Numbered from the stretch's first letter, positions 53,074-62,586 are shown. The stretch is 64,000 nt of DNA from Anaerofustis stercorihominis DSM 17244 (GCF_000154825.1 NZ_DS560015.1:211052-275051), one strand, 5' to 3'. Program-made: numbers and translations. The notes: generated from the letters alone by a model not told the origin.

Positions 53074-53975
53074 TGGACAATGATACATTTTCTTTATTAA
53101 GAAATAAAGAAATAATCGCCATCCTTGATGGAGATACTAAATATGGAGATTATGAATTTGAAGATTATACAACAATAAAAATTGCGATGCCATATTTGTC
53201 AGGAGCTGATTTATGTGCTTTGTCTACATTGTTCGGCCTTCCTGTAACATATTCATGGAATGGCGGCGCTTTAAGTAGATGGCAATATTTGGACAACTTA
53301 TTAGAACACTGCATAAAAGACAACAAGTGTTCCAGTTTATTGGCTCATATGTTTTCGCTAAATCAATTCTCAAAGATACTTAATGGACACGCGGCAGATG
53401 AAATTAAAAAAGCTCATAAAACTATTGTGGACAAAATTATTGAGCAAATTAATGGACTACTTTTCTTTGGTGGAAATGAACTTAAAATTATAGGAAATAC
53501 TTTTGTTGTTCGTCCAATAGGAAGCAAAGTTGAAATAGCTGCACCCAAAATAAAGACTATTGACAGAGAGTATATTAAAAGTATTTCATCAAGAGCAATG
53601 AGAGATATTGAACAAAATGATTTTGATAGTGCAATCACAAAATCGAGAACTCTTTTAGAAGAAACTTTCTGTTATGTTATAGAAAAGAAGAATGAAGTTC
53701 CCTCCGATAGTGGAGATATTGGAAAGTTGTACAAGCAAGTAAAAACTCTTTACAATATGCACAATGATGCTAATACGGACAGGAGAATAAACACATTACT
53801 CTCTGGATTAAATAGCATTGTTTCTGCAATAGCTGAAATGAGAAATAAAGATAGTGACGCACATGGTGTAGGTGCAAAGAGAATAACTATTTATGAACAT
53901 CATGCAAGATTATTTGTTAATGTTTCGGTGGCTATGGCAGACTTTATTCTATCTGTTCAGCAAAAAAATCCATAA
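53073..53975 (+). CDS. Abi_C-domain protein (abortive infection family)
   Basis: 300 aa from GTG at 53073, overlapping the res stop by one base (TAGTG) with GAGGTG upstream. The C-terminal half (about 160-295) has the Abi_C layout: RAMRDIEQNDFDSAITKSRTL, then LEETFCYVIEK, KQVKTLYNMHND, and RNKDSDAHGVG. The last segment, with Arg, Asn, Asp and His, resembles HEPN-type RNase cores. The N-terminal half is unrecognised. Translation coupling to a type III system suggests a second defence layer that acts when restriction fails. Confidence 0.82.
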   Translation: MDNDTFSLLRNKEIIAILDGDTKYGDYEFEDYTTIKIAMPYLSGADLCALSTLFGLPVTYSWNGGALSRWQYLDNLLEHCIKDNKCSSLLAHMFSLNQFSKILNGHAADEIKKAHKTIVDKIIEQINGLLFFGGNELKIIGNTFVVRPIGSKVEIAAPKIKTIDREYIKSISSRAMRDIEQNDFDSAITKSRTLLEETFCYVIEKKNEVPSDSGDIGKLYKQVKTLYNMHNDANTDRRINTLLSGLNSIVSAIAEMRNKDSDAHGVGAKRITIYEHHARLFVNVSVAMADFILSVQQKNP

Positions 53976-54010
53976 TGAATCTCATCTACCATTTCGGTAC
54001 TCGAGATAAC

Positions 54011-54060
54011 AAAAATGACCACACCAGAGTATTGATTTACTCTAGTGTGGTCATTTTGTT
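54011..54060 (+). terminator. Terminator of the defence operon
   Basis: A 20-bp stem (AAAATGACCACAC... / ...GTGTGGTCATTTT, 54012-54031 with 54038-54057, one mismatch) and T-rich tail. Confidence 0.9.
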
Positions 54061-54132
54061 TTGAATTCCGTTTGAAGGCTTCACTTAAAAATAGTTATTT
54101 CATCAAATCCCTAAGTGAGCCTCACAAATAGC

Positions 54133-54149
54133 TTATCTCTTTTTTATTT
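54133..54149 (-). repeat. Right 17-bp inverted repeat at the edge of the mobile element
   Basis: TTATCTCTTTTTTATTT, the exact reverse complement of 41098-41114. It touches the stop codon of the PTS EIIA gene. Confidence 0.5.
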
Positions 54150-54634
54150 TAGTTGTTATTTTTTATTATATCGATCACTTTTTTAGATGTATCCGCTTTT
54201 TTAAGTTCCAATAACAGCTTTTTATTACTTAGAGTATTCATTATATTTTGAAGAACGGTAAGCTGGTCTTTGGGAGCATTTACCGCAAGCATGAATACAA
54301 GTTCTATATCCAGTATATTTGATGATGTACCCATTTCAATAAATTTAATAGGCTTTTTCAGCTTTGCTATGGTTATACATGAATTCAGTACGTGTTCTGC
54401 ATCGGTATGCGGTATTGCCACTTTTACACCCGGAGAGGGAAGTCCCGTAGGAAATACTTTTTCTCTGTTTATTATTGCATTTTTGAAACTGTTCTTTACA
54501 AATTTTTTCTTTGTTAAAACATCAGATAGATTTGTAAGAAGTTCATCGCTGTTTTCCGCTTCTACATCGAATAATACCAAGTCTTCATACAGTAAATCCT
54601 CTATATTCATTAGTTTTGTTTTCTCTTTACTCAT
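54149..54634 (-). CDS. PTS EIIA component, fructose/galactitol type
   Basis: 161 aa. PTS_EIIA_2 fold with the phosphorylated His76 in VAIPHTDAEHV and the preceding REKVFPTGL motif. It accepts phosphate from HPr and passes it to an EIIB. EIIB and EIIC of the galactitol type are encoded 5 kb away on the other strand and lack their own EIIA, so this is the probable partner. GAGG precedes ATG. A TATAAT promoter lies at 54748-54753 and palindromic TTTCCTAA sites are upstream of it. The mobile element ends at its stop codon. Confidence 0.88.
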   Translation of the reverse strand: MSKEKTKLMNIEDLLYEDLVLFDVEAENSDELLTNLSDVLTKKKFVKNSFKNAIINREKVFPTGLPSPGVKVAIPHTDAEHVLNSCITIAKLKKPIKFIEMGTSSNILDIELVFMLAVNAPKDQLTVLQNIMNTLSNKKLLLELKKADTSKKVIDIIKNNN

Positions 54635-54747
54635 TTTGCTTACCTCATTTGTTAGTTTTGCTTTTGTTTGGCGTGAACAAAAACAATTTCAGTATTGAAT
54701 ATTCCATTATGATATTCATTAAAAATAAAGAAGTGGTATGATTTTGA

Positions 54748-54776
54748 ATTATAGCATAAATAAATTGATTTTTAAA
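54748..54776 (-). promoter_or_regulatory. Promoter of the EIIA gene
   Basis: On the minus strand TTTAAA (54771-54776), 17-nt spacer, TATAAT (rc of 54748-54753). The operator half-sites at 54806-54842 would lie about 65-100 bp upstream of the start of transcription, an activator position. Confidence 0.65.
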
Positions 54777-54805
54777 TATTCTTTTGCCGTTATAAATGTC
54801 TATGA

Positions 54806-54842
54806 TTTCCTAATGAAGGCTTTTAGGAAAAATTTTCCTAAT
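54806..54842. promoter_or_regulatory. TTTCCTAA operator cluster 1
   Basis: Three half-sites: TTTCCTAAT (54806-54814), TTAGGAAA (54823-54830) and TTTCCTAAT (54834-54842). Same sequence family as the perfect palindromes at 57342, 57552 and 57665. Confidence 0.75.
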
Positions 54843-55086
54843 GATTTTTTATATGTTCTGAACTTATGTTTTTATAAAAAATACTCAAAGATTTAATTAA
54901 AATCCTTTTAAATAAAGGCATTATATTATTTTTATCTCCCAAATGTATTTTAAACACTAAATAAAAAATAATATGAAAACTTTTCCTATTATTTATATTT
55001 GTCGGAAATCTTACATAATCCGCTTATATCGGTTTGGATGTAGAATTATTGAAACAAAATAATAAATAAAGGAAGGAATAAAAAAT

Positions 55087-56199
55087 ATGAAAGAGTTTAT
55101 GGTAAGACCAAGTGTTTATAAATTCGATACCGTAAGAGAGTTTATAAAGGATTTTGATCTCGGGAAAGAAGATTTTATACTGACAACAAAACCTGTGTTT
55201 GAGTTTCATTTAAAGGAGTTAAATTTAGAGTGTCAGATTAAATTCTATGAGATGTACGGTGAGGGGGAACCCAGTGATGAAAAAGTTGAAAAGATATATG
55301 AAGATATAGTAGGAACTCCCAAAAGAGTAATAGCGGTGGGAGGAGGTTCGGTCTTGGATATAGCAAAGCTTTTCAGCCTGAAAAGAATAACTCCCGTCGA
55401 AGACTTATATGATGGCAAATTTGAACCTATAAAAGATAAAGAGCTTGTTTTAGTTCCCACAACATGCGGTACCGGCAGTGAAATTACCAATATAGCCATT
55501 TTGGAACTTATTAATAAAGGTACGAAAAAAGGGTTATCTTCCGATGAAATGTTTGCCAACGCTGCAGTTTTGATACCGGAGCTTTTACAGGGGCTTCCTT
55601 TTAAAGTATTTGCATCTAGCTCCATAGATGCTTTGATACACGCTGTCGAATCGACTCTATCTCCGAACGGGAATGAAATCACGAGGATTTTCAGTTATAA
55701 AGCTGTGGAGATGATTTTAAAGGGGTATATTTTAATAAGAGATAAAGGCGAAGAGTACAGGAGCGAACTTTTGGGAGATTTTTCTCTCGCAAGTCTTCTT
55801 GCAGGCATAGCATTTTCCAATGCGGGGTGTGCCGCCGTACATGCTTTGAGTTATCCTTTGGGTGCAAAATATCATATTCCTCATGGTGAATCTAACTATG
55901 CTGTTTTTATGGGTGTGATGAATAATTATATGGAATTAAAGACAGACGGAGAAATAAAGGTTTTAAGAACCTTTATTAGTAAAATCCTTTCATGTGACGA
56001 AGAAGATGCTTTTATCGGATTGGAAGAATTGCTGGAATGTATATTAACAAAGAAAAAATTATCAGAGTATGGTGTATCAGAATATGAGCTTGTTATCTTT
56101 GCTAAATCAGTTATGGAAAATCAAGAAAGACTCATGAAAAATAATTTTGTAGAACTGGATGAAGAAAGAGTTCTTAAAATTTATAAAGAATTATATTAA
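55087..56199 (+). CDS. Iron-containing alcohol dehydrogenase (4-hydroxybutyrate dehydrogenase type)
   Basis: 370 aa. Fe-ADH fold with the NAD-binding VGGGSVLDIAK, the PTTCGTGSEIT motif and the metal ligands Asp and His in SSIDALIHAVES plus two histidines in AVHALSYPLGAKYHIPHGE. It most resembles the 4-hydroxybutyrate dehydrogenase branch. In this locus it probably oxidises an alcohol group of a polyol-derived intermediate or reduces an aldehyde; the substrate is not known. GGAAGG precedes ATG. It is the first gene of the plus-strand operon. Confidence 0.88.
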   Translation: MKEFMVRPSVYKFDTVREFIKDFDLGKEDFILTTKPVFEFHLKELNLECQIKFYEMYGEGEPSDEKVEKIYEDIVGTPKRVIAVGGGSVLDIAKLFSLKRITPVEDLYDGKFEPIKDKELVLVPTTCGTGSEITNIAILELINKGTKKGLSSDEMFANAAVLIPELLQGLPFKVFASSSIDALIHAVESTLSPNGNEITRIFSYKAVEMILKGYILIRDKGEEYRSELLGDFSLASLLAGIAFSNAGCAAVHALSYPLGAKYHIPHGESNYAVFMGVMNNYMELKTDGEIKVLRTFISKILSCDEEDAFIGLEELLECILTKKKLSEYGVSEYELVIFAKSVMENQERLMKNNFVELDEERVLKIYKELY

Positions 56200-56209
56200 G
56201 GAGAATAAA

Positions 56210-57247
56210 ATGAGCGTTATAACAATAATCGGAGCGGGAATGATGGGAAGTGCACTTTCTTTTCCCGCAAGTGATAACAGTCACGATATAAGGATAGTGG
56301 GGACTCCTCTAGATAAAGATATAATCGAACAGGCAAAACTCACGAATTATCATATAACATTAAAGAGATATCTTCCCGATGGGATTAAATTTTATAGCGA
56401 CAATGAAATGGAAGAGGCGATAAAAGGAAGCGATTTGATTATAGGAGGAGTCAGCAGTTTCGGTGTAGACTGGTTTTTAAAGGAAGTCCTTTCTAAAATA
56501 CCGAACTCTATACCCGTTCTTTCCGTTACTAAGGGGATGATCGATTTAGGTGACGGGAATATGCTTACATATCCGGAGTACTACAGAAAATATACAAATC
56601 CATACAAAAGTTTGAATGCGATAGGAGGTGCATGCACGAGTTATGAGCTTGCGGATAAAGATAATACACATGTATGTTTCTGCGGAGATGATATAAATGT
56701 TTTAAGAATACTTAAACGAATGCTGGAAACGGATTATTATCACATAAGTATTTCACAGGACGTAAGAGGCGTGGAGAGTGCTGTTGCACTTAAAAACATC
56801 TATGCTCTTGCTGTTACGCTTGCAGTCGGAATAAGTGAAAAAAAAGAAGGTAAAGGAGTTATTCATTACAACTCTCAGGCGGCTTTGTTCGGACAGAGCG
56901 TAAGGGAGATGATGAAGCTTATAAAAATACTCGGAGGGAATGAAGAGAATATCGTGTTCGGTGCAGGAGATTTATATGTAACGATATTCGGAGGCAGGAC
57001 AAGGAAAATAGGAGTATTGCTTGGAAAAGGCTTTAACATAGATGAGGCTTTGGATACGCTTAAAGGTGTAACTTTGGAATCGGTGGTAATAGCAGGACGA
57101 GCCGCTACGGCAGTGAAAGAGCTGATCGGGAAAAATAAAATAGATAGAAAAGATTTTCCTTTGCTCCTTCACGTTGACGATATAATAACAAATAAAGCTA
57201 TGGTGGATATCCCATGGGATGATTTTGAAATAGAAAGAGAATTATGA
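56210..57247 (+). CDS. GpsA-like NAD(P)-dependent glycerol-3-phosphate dehydrogenase family protein
   Basis: 345 aa from ATG 56210 (AAGGAG overlapping the previous stop); an ORF extension to 56159 lies in the ADH gene. Rossmann motif ITIIGAGMMGSALSFP, middle motifs SVTKGM and the catalytic lysine in ESAVALKNIYALAVTLAVG, and the C-terminal helical domain with GDLYVTIFGGRTRKIG. It is clearly GpsA-fold but diverged (FPASDNSHDIRIVGTPLD). Its place in a sugar-catabolic locus suggests a phosphorylated polyol substrate and not lipid synthesis. Confidence 0.85.
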   Translation: MSVITIIGAGMMGSALSFPASDNSHDIRIVGTPLDKDIIEQAKLTNYHITLKRYLPDGIKFYSDNEMEEAIKGSDLIIGGVSSFGVDWFLKEVLSKIPNSIPVLSVTKGMIDLGDGNMLTYPEYYRKYTNPYKSLNAIGGACTSYELADKDNTHVCFCGDDINVLRILKRMLETDYYHISISQDVRGVESAVALKNIYALAVTLAVGISEKKEGKGVIHYNSQAALFGQSVREMMKLIKILGGNEENIVFGAGDLYVTIFGGRTRKIGVLLGKGFNIDEALDTLKGVTLESVVIAGRAATAVKELIGKNKIDRKDFPLLLHVDDIITNKAMVDIPWDDFEIEREL

Positions 57248-57250
57248 TCG

Positions 57251-57277
57251 GAAACGGCTTTGCCGTTTCTTTTTTTA
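57251..57277 (+). terminator. Terminator of the dehydrogenase operon
   Basis: GAAACGGC-TTT-GCCGTTTC then TTTTTTT. Confidence 0.92.
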
Positions 57278-57341
57278 TGTCAAGTTAATGATGTGTTATA
57301 AATAAAAAATTATTAAATAAATAGGGATTTTTTAATGATCA

Positions 57342-57360
57342 TTTCCTAATCATTAGGAAA
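57342..57360. promoter_or_regulatory. TTTCCTAA operator 2 (perfect palindrome)
   Basis: TTTCCTAATCATTAGGAAA, 19 bp, perfect around a central C. Confidence 0.8.
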
Positions 57361-57551
57361 CGTCCGTTGTAACAGATATATTTTTTAATATCTCATAGCT
57401 GAGATTTGATATGGTTAATATAATTAATGGGTTGTAAAAAAATAATGTGTATTAAATTAATCAAATAACGTTTTTACTTTATAAATCAAGGTTTTGAAAA
57501 TATTTTTAAGTTTATTCGGTAGTATTACATATCCTTTTATCTTGTCATTAC

Positions 57552-57568
57552 TTCCTAACCGTTAGGAA
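57552..57568. promoter_or_regulatory. TTTCCTAA operator 3
   Basis: TTCCTAACCGTTAGGAA, perfect 8-bp arms around one base. Confidence 0.8.
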
Positions 57569-57664
57569 ATATAAACTTTTTTTTGAGTAGTTATACTTCT
57601 TATAATATTAATAGGATATTTAAATTCGAATATCCAGGGAATGATAATATTGCATGCGTGTATA

Positions 57665-57681
57665 TTCCTAAATATTAGGAA
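57665..57681. promoter_or_regulatory. TTTCCTAA operator 4
   Basis: TTCCTAAATATTAGGAA, 64 bp upstream of the regulator start codon. Confidence 0.8.
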
Positions 57682-57744
57682 AACCCTCGGATTGTTTTTC
57701 GTATTGATATATGCGTAAATAGGTTTAGGAAGGAAATCTTCAAA

Positions 57745-59721
57745 ATGAAAGAAAAAGAAGTTTTAAATATTCCTTTGAGACAAAAGAACATATTGAAAAT
57801 GCTTTTGTCCGAAGACGGGTGGATAAAAGGTTCTAGAATAGCTAAAGAAATGGGGATAACGGACAGAACAGTCAGGAGCGATATTGCAGCCATAAACAGT
57901 GCGATGGAGGGAAGTTCAAACATAATTGAATCATCCAGGCAAAACGGTTACAGATTAAAATCTTCCGACTCGGAATTATTGAATAAACTTTTGTTTAATA
58001 AAAAAAATCTTCCCATAACTCCCGAAGAAAGATTGAGGTATCTCAGTATAAGGCTGATGCAGGTAGACGAGTCAAATCCAAAAAAGCTTTGGGAACTTGC
58101 AGATGAACTTGCCATCAGTATGCCTACCTTGGAAAGTACTATCCAAAAAATAAGGGGAGTATTGGAAAATCGTAAAGATCCTTTTGTCATTCAAAGAAAA
58201 CAAGGCTTTATTTGGACTAAAGGTCACGAAGAATCCAGAAGGTTTCTGTTAAAGGAACTTATACTCGACAGAATGGATCCCAGTTACTTAATGATAAGCA
58301 ATTACTATAACTATTTCGATAAACATATCCTTGAAACCATAATGGGATGTATTATGACTTCGCTGAAAGAGTTCGGTTCCATAATGACCGATGAAGATAT
58401 CATTCATCTTGTCGTATATTTGGCAATAAAACACAACAGAATAAGCACCGGACATTCACTGATAATGCAAAAGAGCGAAACTTATTCTATCAATGATCCT
58501 AAAAGCAAACTTGCTTTTAAGATAGCAGATAATATGAAAGATAAGCTTGGTCTTCATTTAAACGACGCAGAAATATTAGACTTGATAATTCAGCTTTCTC
58601 TTATGAGAGTAGTGACCGAAAATAAAAAAGATAAAGAAATAAATAACGGTTCTGATAAAAATCATTTTATGGCCATAGTGGATTCTTTATTAAATGACAT
58701 AAAAGATAATTTCGGGCTTGATTTATCAAATGACGAAGAACTTAGAGTAGGACTTTGTTCGCATATAAAATATATGATAAAGCAAAAAAGCGAGCTCCAA
58801 TCGTCGAGCAATCCGATTTTGGGACTGCTTAAAACGGAGTACTCATTTGTCTTTGAAATGTCTCTTTATCTTTATGAATGCTTTTACGATATGTTCGATG
58901 TGAAACTCAACGAAGACGAACTCGGCTATATAACCGCTTATCTCGGAGCGGCAATAGAAAGAATGGAAAGCAATATGAGCCACAACAGTATCTGTATTGC
59001 ACTTGTAAGCAATACAAATCACGGAACGAGCACCTTGCTTATGGCGAGGATCAAATCAAAGTTTTCCGATAAATTTAATTTGGTCGGGCCTTACTCGGCA
59101 TATAGTCTGGATGAAATAATGAAGGATAATCCTTCGGGGATAATAACGACGGCTTCAAAATATATGTTTGATGACTGTCATCTTCCCGTAGTTAAAATAT
59201 CACCTATGCTTGATTCCAACGATATAACGGCTATAAATTCCATGGTTGCAAGTATAAAAAATAAAACTTTATCAAATCCGCTTCCTTATGGACTTGATTC
59301 ATACTTCGATAAAAAATTCTTTTTTAAAAATTTAAAAGCCGATGACTATGAAGAGGCAATAACTAAAATGACGGAAGCATTGGAAAGAGAAGGCTATGTT
59401 AAATCCGACTTTTTGGATAAGACATTGGAAAGAGAAAAAATATCTTTTACCACTTTCGGTAATTTGCTGGCAATGCCTCATCCCCTTGAGTCATGTTCAA
59501 ATCAAACGATAATAAGTGTCGGTATTTTGGAGCATCCGATAAAATGGGGAAACGTATTCGTGCAGGTGATTTTCCTTATGTCGATAAGAAAAGAAGATTT
59601 AAAGTATATAAGACATCTGTTTAATATAACGGTGGAACTTGCCAATAATCCCGAAAGGGTAACAAGGCTGATACTTTCAAAAGATTATGAACACTTTATA
59701 TCGATACTAAGGGAAATATAG
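57745..59721 (+). CDS. PRD-containing BglG/MtlR-type transcriptional regulator with EIIB-like and EIIA domains
   Basis: 658 aa. N-terminal DeoR/Mga-type helix-turn-helix (SRIAKEMGITDRTVRSDI, about 33-50), a second helix-turn-helix region (ELADELAISMPTLESTIQKI), then two PRDs (about 170-280 and 305-410) with histidines in EDIIHLVVYLAIKHNRI and LCSHIKYM, an EIIB-like domain without its cysteine (VSNTNHGTS), and an EIIA_2 domain with His579 in AMPHPLE. Such proteins are DNA-binding activators controlled by PTS phosphorylation. It lies between the two halves of the PTS locus, behind three TTCCTAA palindromes. Confidence 0.93.
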   Translation: MKEKEVLNIPLRQKNILKMLLSEDGWIKGSRIAKEMGITDRTVRSDIAAINSAMEGSSNIIESSRQNGYRLKSSDSELLNKLLFNKKNLPITPEERLRYLSIRLMQVDESNPKKLWELADELAISMPTLESTIQKIRGVLENRKDPFVIQRKQGFIWTKGHEESRRFLLKELILDRMDPSYLMISNYYNYFDKHILETIMGCIMTSLKEFGSIMTDEDIIHLVVYLAIKHNRISTGHSLIMQKSETYSINDPKSKLAFKIADNMKDKLGLHLNDAEILDLIIQLSLMRVVTENKKDKEINNGSDKNHFMAIVDSLLNDIKDNFGLDLSNDEELRVGLCSHIKYMIKQKSELQSSSNPILGLLKTEYSFVFEMSLYLYECFYDMFDVKLNEDELGYITAYLGAAIERMESNMSHNSICIALVSNTNHGTSTLLMARIKSKFSDKFNLVGPYSAYSLDEIMKDNPSGIITTASKYMFDDCHLPVVKISPMLDSNDITAINSMVASIKNKTLSNPLPYGLDSYFDKKFFFKNLKADDYEEAITKMTEALEREGYVKSDFLDKTLEREKISFTTFGNLLAMPHPLESCSNQTIISVGILEHPIKWGNVFVQVIFLMSIRKEDLKYIRHLFNITVELANNPERVTRLILSKDYEHFISILREI

Positions 59722-59988
59722 AGTTTAAAAGATAATAATTTGCTATTCGACATAGTTAACTAAACTATGCTTGCATAACCCTCCTATTTAACAGACAGTG
59801 GAGGATTAAAAGAATAAGTGTCAGATAGATATGTACTCCTGAACCCGGTATGTATCAAATCAATTCTTCACTGTCAAACAATAAAAAATAAGGAGCGGTA
59901 TCTAAATATATTTTGCAAACGATTTATAACGGACATAAATGTTTTCAACATTATATATAAATAAAATTTCTGAAAGGAGGAAAACAAA
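59722..59988 (+). promoter_or_regulatory. Leader of the EIIB operon with cre-like site and hairpins
   Basis: CATAGTT/AACTATG (59751-59769) and CCTCC/GGAGG (about 59781-59804) can form hairpins. TTGCAAACGATTTAT (59913-59927) matches the CcpA cre consensus with one mismatch. No TTCCTAA palindrome is present. GAAAGGAGG precedes the EIIB start. Confidence 0.45.
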
Positions 59989-60297
59989 ATGTCAGAAAAA
60001 ACTTATACTATTTTGTCTGCATGCGGAAGCGGGGTCGCTACATCGTCGCATATTGCTGCGTCATTGACTTCAAGCTTAAAAGAAATGGGAGTAAGCGTAA
60101 ATGTAAGGACCTGCTCTTTGGGGGAAATCGATGGTCTTGTTGAATCAATGCATCCGTCAATAGTAGTTGCTACGGCTTCTCTGGAAACCGTACATAATTT
60201 GGGGGAAATCAAAGTAATGAACGGTATCCCTCTTCTTACGGGAGTAGGCAGACAGGAAATGCTTAACGAAATAGCTGAATATTTAAAATCACAATAA
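59989..60297 (+). CDS. PTS EIIB component, galactitol type
   Basis: 102 aa. The phosphocysteine is Cys12 in SACGSGVATS, the P-loop-like motif of EIIB enzymes of the galactitol (GatB/SgcB) group. It takes phosphate from an EIIA and gives it to the sugar entering through EIIC. It is followed by EIIC after 24 nt. The matching EIIA is probably the divergent gene at 54149-54634. Confidence 0.92.
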   Translation: MSEKTYTILSACGSGVATSSHIAASLTSSLKEMGVSVNVRTCSLGEIDGLVESMHPSIVVATASLETVHNLGEIKVMNGIPLLTGVGRQEMLNEIAEYLKSQ

Positions 60298-60321
60298 TTT
60301 AAAGAAAGGAGAAAATAAAAA

Positions 60322-61581
60322 ATGTTAAATGTTGTAAATACAATCTTAGGTTTAGGTGCGGCTGTAATCATGCCATTGGTAATTTTAATTCTCGGTCTAG
60401 TATTCAGAATGAAGATCAAAAATGCCGTAAGAGCAGGTCTTACCGTTGGTATCGGATTTACAGGTATCAATTTGGCAATCGGATTAATAAGTAATAATTT
60501 GGGAGGTATAGTCGAAGGGCTTCAGAAAAAATTCAATCTGACTCTTAATATTACAGATGTCGGCTGGCCGGCAGGTTCGGCTATATCCTTTGGAAACGGT
60601 ACGTTCGTAGTTGCATGTATATTGACATTCCTTGCAATAAACGCTATTTTCTTGATTTTAAATTGGACTCATACATTAAATGTTGATATATTCAATTATT
60701 GGCATCATATTTTAATCGGTACTATGTCTTATTTCGCAACAGGAAGTATGGTTATAGGTATCATCGTAGCTACTGCATTTATGATGATAAACACGATCCT
60801 TGCGGAAAGACAGGAAGATGTCGTTGTTGATTTCGGAGGAGAGCAGTGGAGAGGTCTTAGTTTTACGACCCAGAGTTTTCCTATCCAGTTACTCTTCTCT
60901 AGAGCGTGTAACTGGGTAATAGACAGGATACCCGGAATAAATAAAATCAATTTTAACCTTAATCAGCTTCCTTCAAGTATATCTTTCTTTGCTGAACCTG
61001 CAATCCTCGGTTTTATCCTAGGCGGATTGTTATCAGCGGTAGCCGGATATGCGTGGGAAAATATTCTCAGCGTTGGTATAAATATGGCAGCGGCAATGTA
61101 CCTGCTTCCTAGAATGGTTTCCATAATGATGGAAGGGCTAGCACCTCTAACAGATGCTGCGAGAGAATTTATGACAAGTAAATTCCCTGGAAGAAAATTC
61201 AATTTGGCAATGGATTATTGTATGTTGATGGGAGATAAAGAAGTTATAACAATGGGACTAATCGGTATTCCTATCGTTCTTTTCCTAGCAGTTGTACTTC
61301 CCGGAAATAAATTCTTACCGTTTACCGACTTACCTTCACTTCCTTATTGGGTAATAGGTATCGTATACGGTTCCAGACATAATGCCTTCAGAACTATACT
61401 TATATCGATAATTTCATTCTCACTTGCACTTTATATGGTTACCGACCTTGCTCCGCTGTTTACTCAGATGGCTTCAAATGTCGGCTTCGAATTCGTCAAA
61501 GGAACTACTATCGGCGGATACTGTATAGGTTTTGAATGGGTAGGATATATATTACATAAGATAGTGACGTTTATATTCTAA
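60322..61581 (+). CDS. PTS EIIC permease, galactitol type
   Basis: 419 aa with 10-12 hydrophobic segments. The sequence has the GatC/SgcC layout: LGAAVIMPLVILILGLVFRMK near the start, RAGLTVGIGFTGINLAIGLI, the WPAGSAISFGNG loop, and FSRACNWVIDRIPGINKINF. It transports and phosphorylates a hexitol or pentitol across the membrane with EIIA and EIIB. AAAGGAG precedes ATG. The true substrate cannot be told from the sequence. Confidence 0.92.
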   Translation: MLNVVNTILGLGAAVIMPLVILILGLVFRMKIKNAVRAGLTVGIGFTGINLAIGLISNNLGGIVEGLQKKFNLTLNITDVGWPAGSAISFGNGTFVVACILTFLAINAIFLILNWTHTLNVDIFNYWHHILIGTMSYFATGSMVIGIIVATAFMMINTILAERQEDVVVDFGGEQWRGLSFTTQSFPIQLLFSRACNWVIDRIPGINKINFNLNQLPSSISFFAEPAILGFILGGLLSAVAGYAWENILSVGINMAAAMYLLPRMVSIMMEGLAPLTDAAREFMTSKFPGRKFNLAMDYCMLMGDKEVITMGLIGIPIVLFLAVVLPGNKFLPFTDLPSLPYWVIGIVYGSRHNAFRTILISIISFSLALYMVTDLAPLFTQMASNVGFEFVKGTTIGGYCIGFEWVGYILHKIVTFIF

Positions 61582-61653
61582 GTAAAAAATAATATGTTAT
61601 TTTATATTGACAAATATGCTTTGCATATTTGTCAAAACTTTGAGAGGAAAAAA

Positions 61654-62568
61654 ATGAATAAAATAAGAACGGTACTCGGAGATATTTCGTCGGATAAAAT
61701 CGGCATGACATATACCCATGAACATATATATTCAAGACCTTATACATCAGAAATGGATCCTACACTTGCTATTACGGATATAGATTTAAGTATAAAAGAA
61801 CTAATAAATTTTAAGAATGCGGGAGGCGTAACTTTAGTTGAAGGCACTGCTATTGATTATGGCAGGAATCCCGAGATAATGCGTAAAGCAAGTAAAAAAT
61901 CTGGGGTAAATCTTATAGCAACCACAGGATACTATTTGCATGACCATAATCCGGATAATATAAAGGGTATTTCTATAGCGGAATTAGCCGATGTATTTAT
62001 AAAAGATATCCTTTTCGGTATGGATAGCAGCAATATAAAAGCAGGACAAATCAAATGTGCGGTGTCACCTCTGTATATACATGAAAATGAAGAGAAGTGT
62101 TTAAAAGCCGCTGCCTATGCTCAAAGAAAAACAAATGCTCCCATATGGATTCATCACGGGGGTATTATGGGAATGGAAATACTGGATATATTAGAGGAAA
62201 GCGGAGCGGATTTATCAAAAGTGGTTTTGGGACATGTAGACAGAAACCCCGATACCTTTGATTATAAACAAATCGCAAAAAGAGGATGTTATATGTCTGT
62301 TGATAATCTTGCAAGGCTTTACAGATATCCCCTTGAGGAAAATATAAGGATACTTAAAGACCTTTTGGATATGGATAAATTAGATTGGATATTCATAAGT
62401 GCGGATTTCGGAAGATATACGTACTACAAAGCTTACGGGGGTGGTCCGGGGCTTGAATATATCATCAAAAAGTTTATCCCGAGATTTATGAAAGAATGTG
62501 AATTGAGTGAAGAAGATATAAAACAAATATTTATAAATAATCCAAAGGCTGTTTATGGATGTTTTTAA
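61654..62568 (+). CDS. Phosphotriesterase-family metal-dependent hydrolase
   Basis: 304 aa from ATG 61654 (GAGAGG upstream); an ORF extension to 61594 is not conserved. Metal-binding motifs of the amidohydrolase/PTE family are THEHI at the N-terminus, a mid-protein IKCAVS segment, IWIHHGG, VVLGHVDR and the late Asp in ISADFGR. Bacterial relatives in sugar operons act as lactonases or phospho-sugar hydrolases, not true phosphotriesterases. It follows EIIC by 72 nt and is probably in the same transcript. Confidence 0.88.
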   Translation: MNKIRTVLGDISSDKIGMTYTHEHIYSRPYTSEMDPTLAITDIDLSIKELINFKNAGGVTLVEGTAIDYGRNPEIMRKASKKSGVNLIATTGYYLHDHNPDNIKGISIAELADVFIKDILFGMDSSNIKAGQIKCAVSPLYIHENEEKCLKAAAYAQRKTNAPIWIHHGGIMGMEILDILEESGADLSKVVLGHVDRNPDTFDYKQIAKRGCYMSVDNLARLYRYPLEENIRILKDLLDMDKLDWIFISADFGRYTYYKAYGGGPGLEYIIKKFIPRFMKECELSEEDIKQIFINNPKAVYGCF

Positions 62569-62586
62569 AGAAAGTAAGTGATAATA

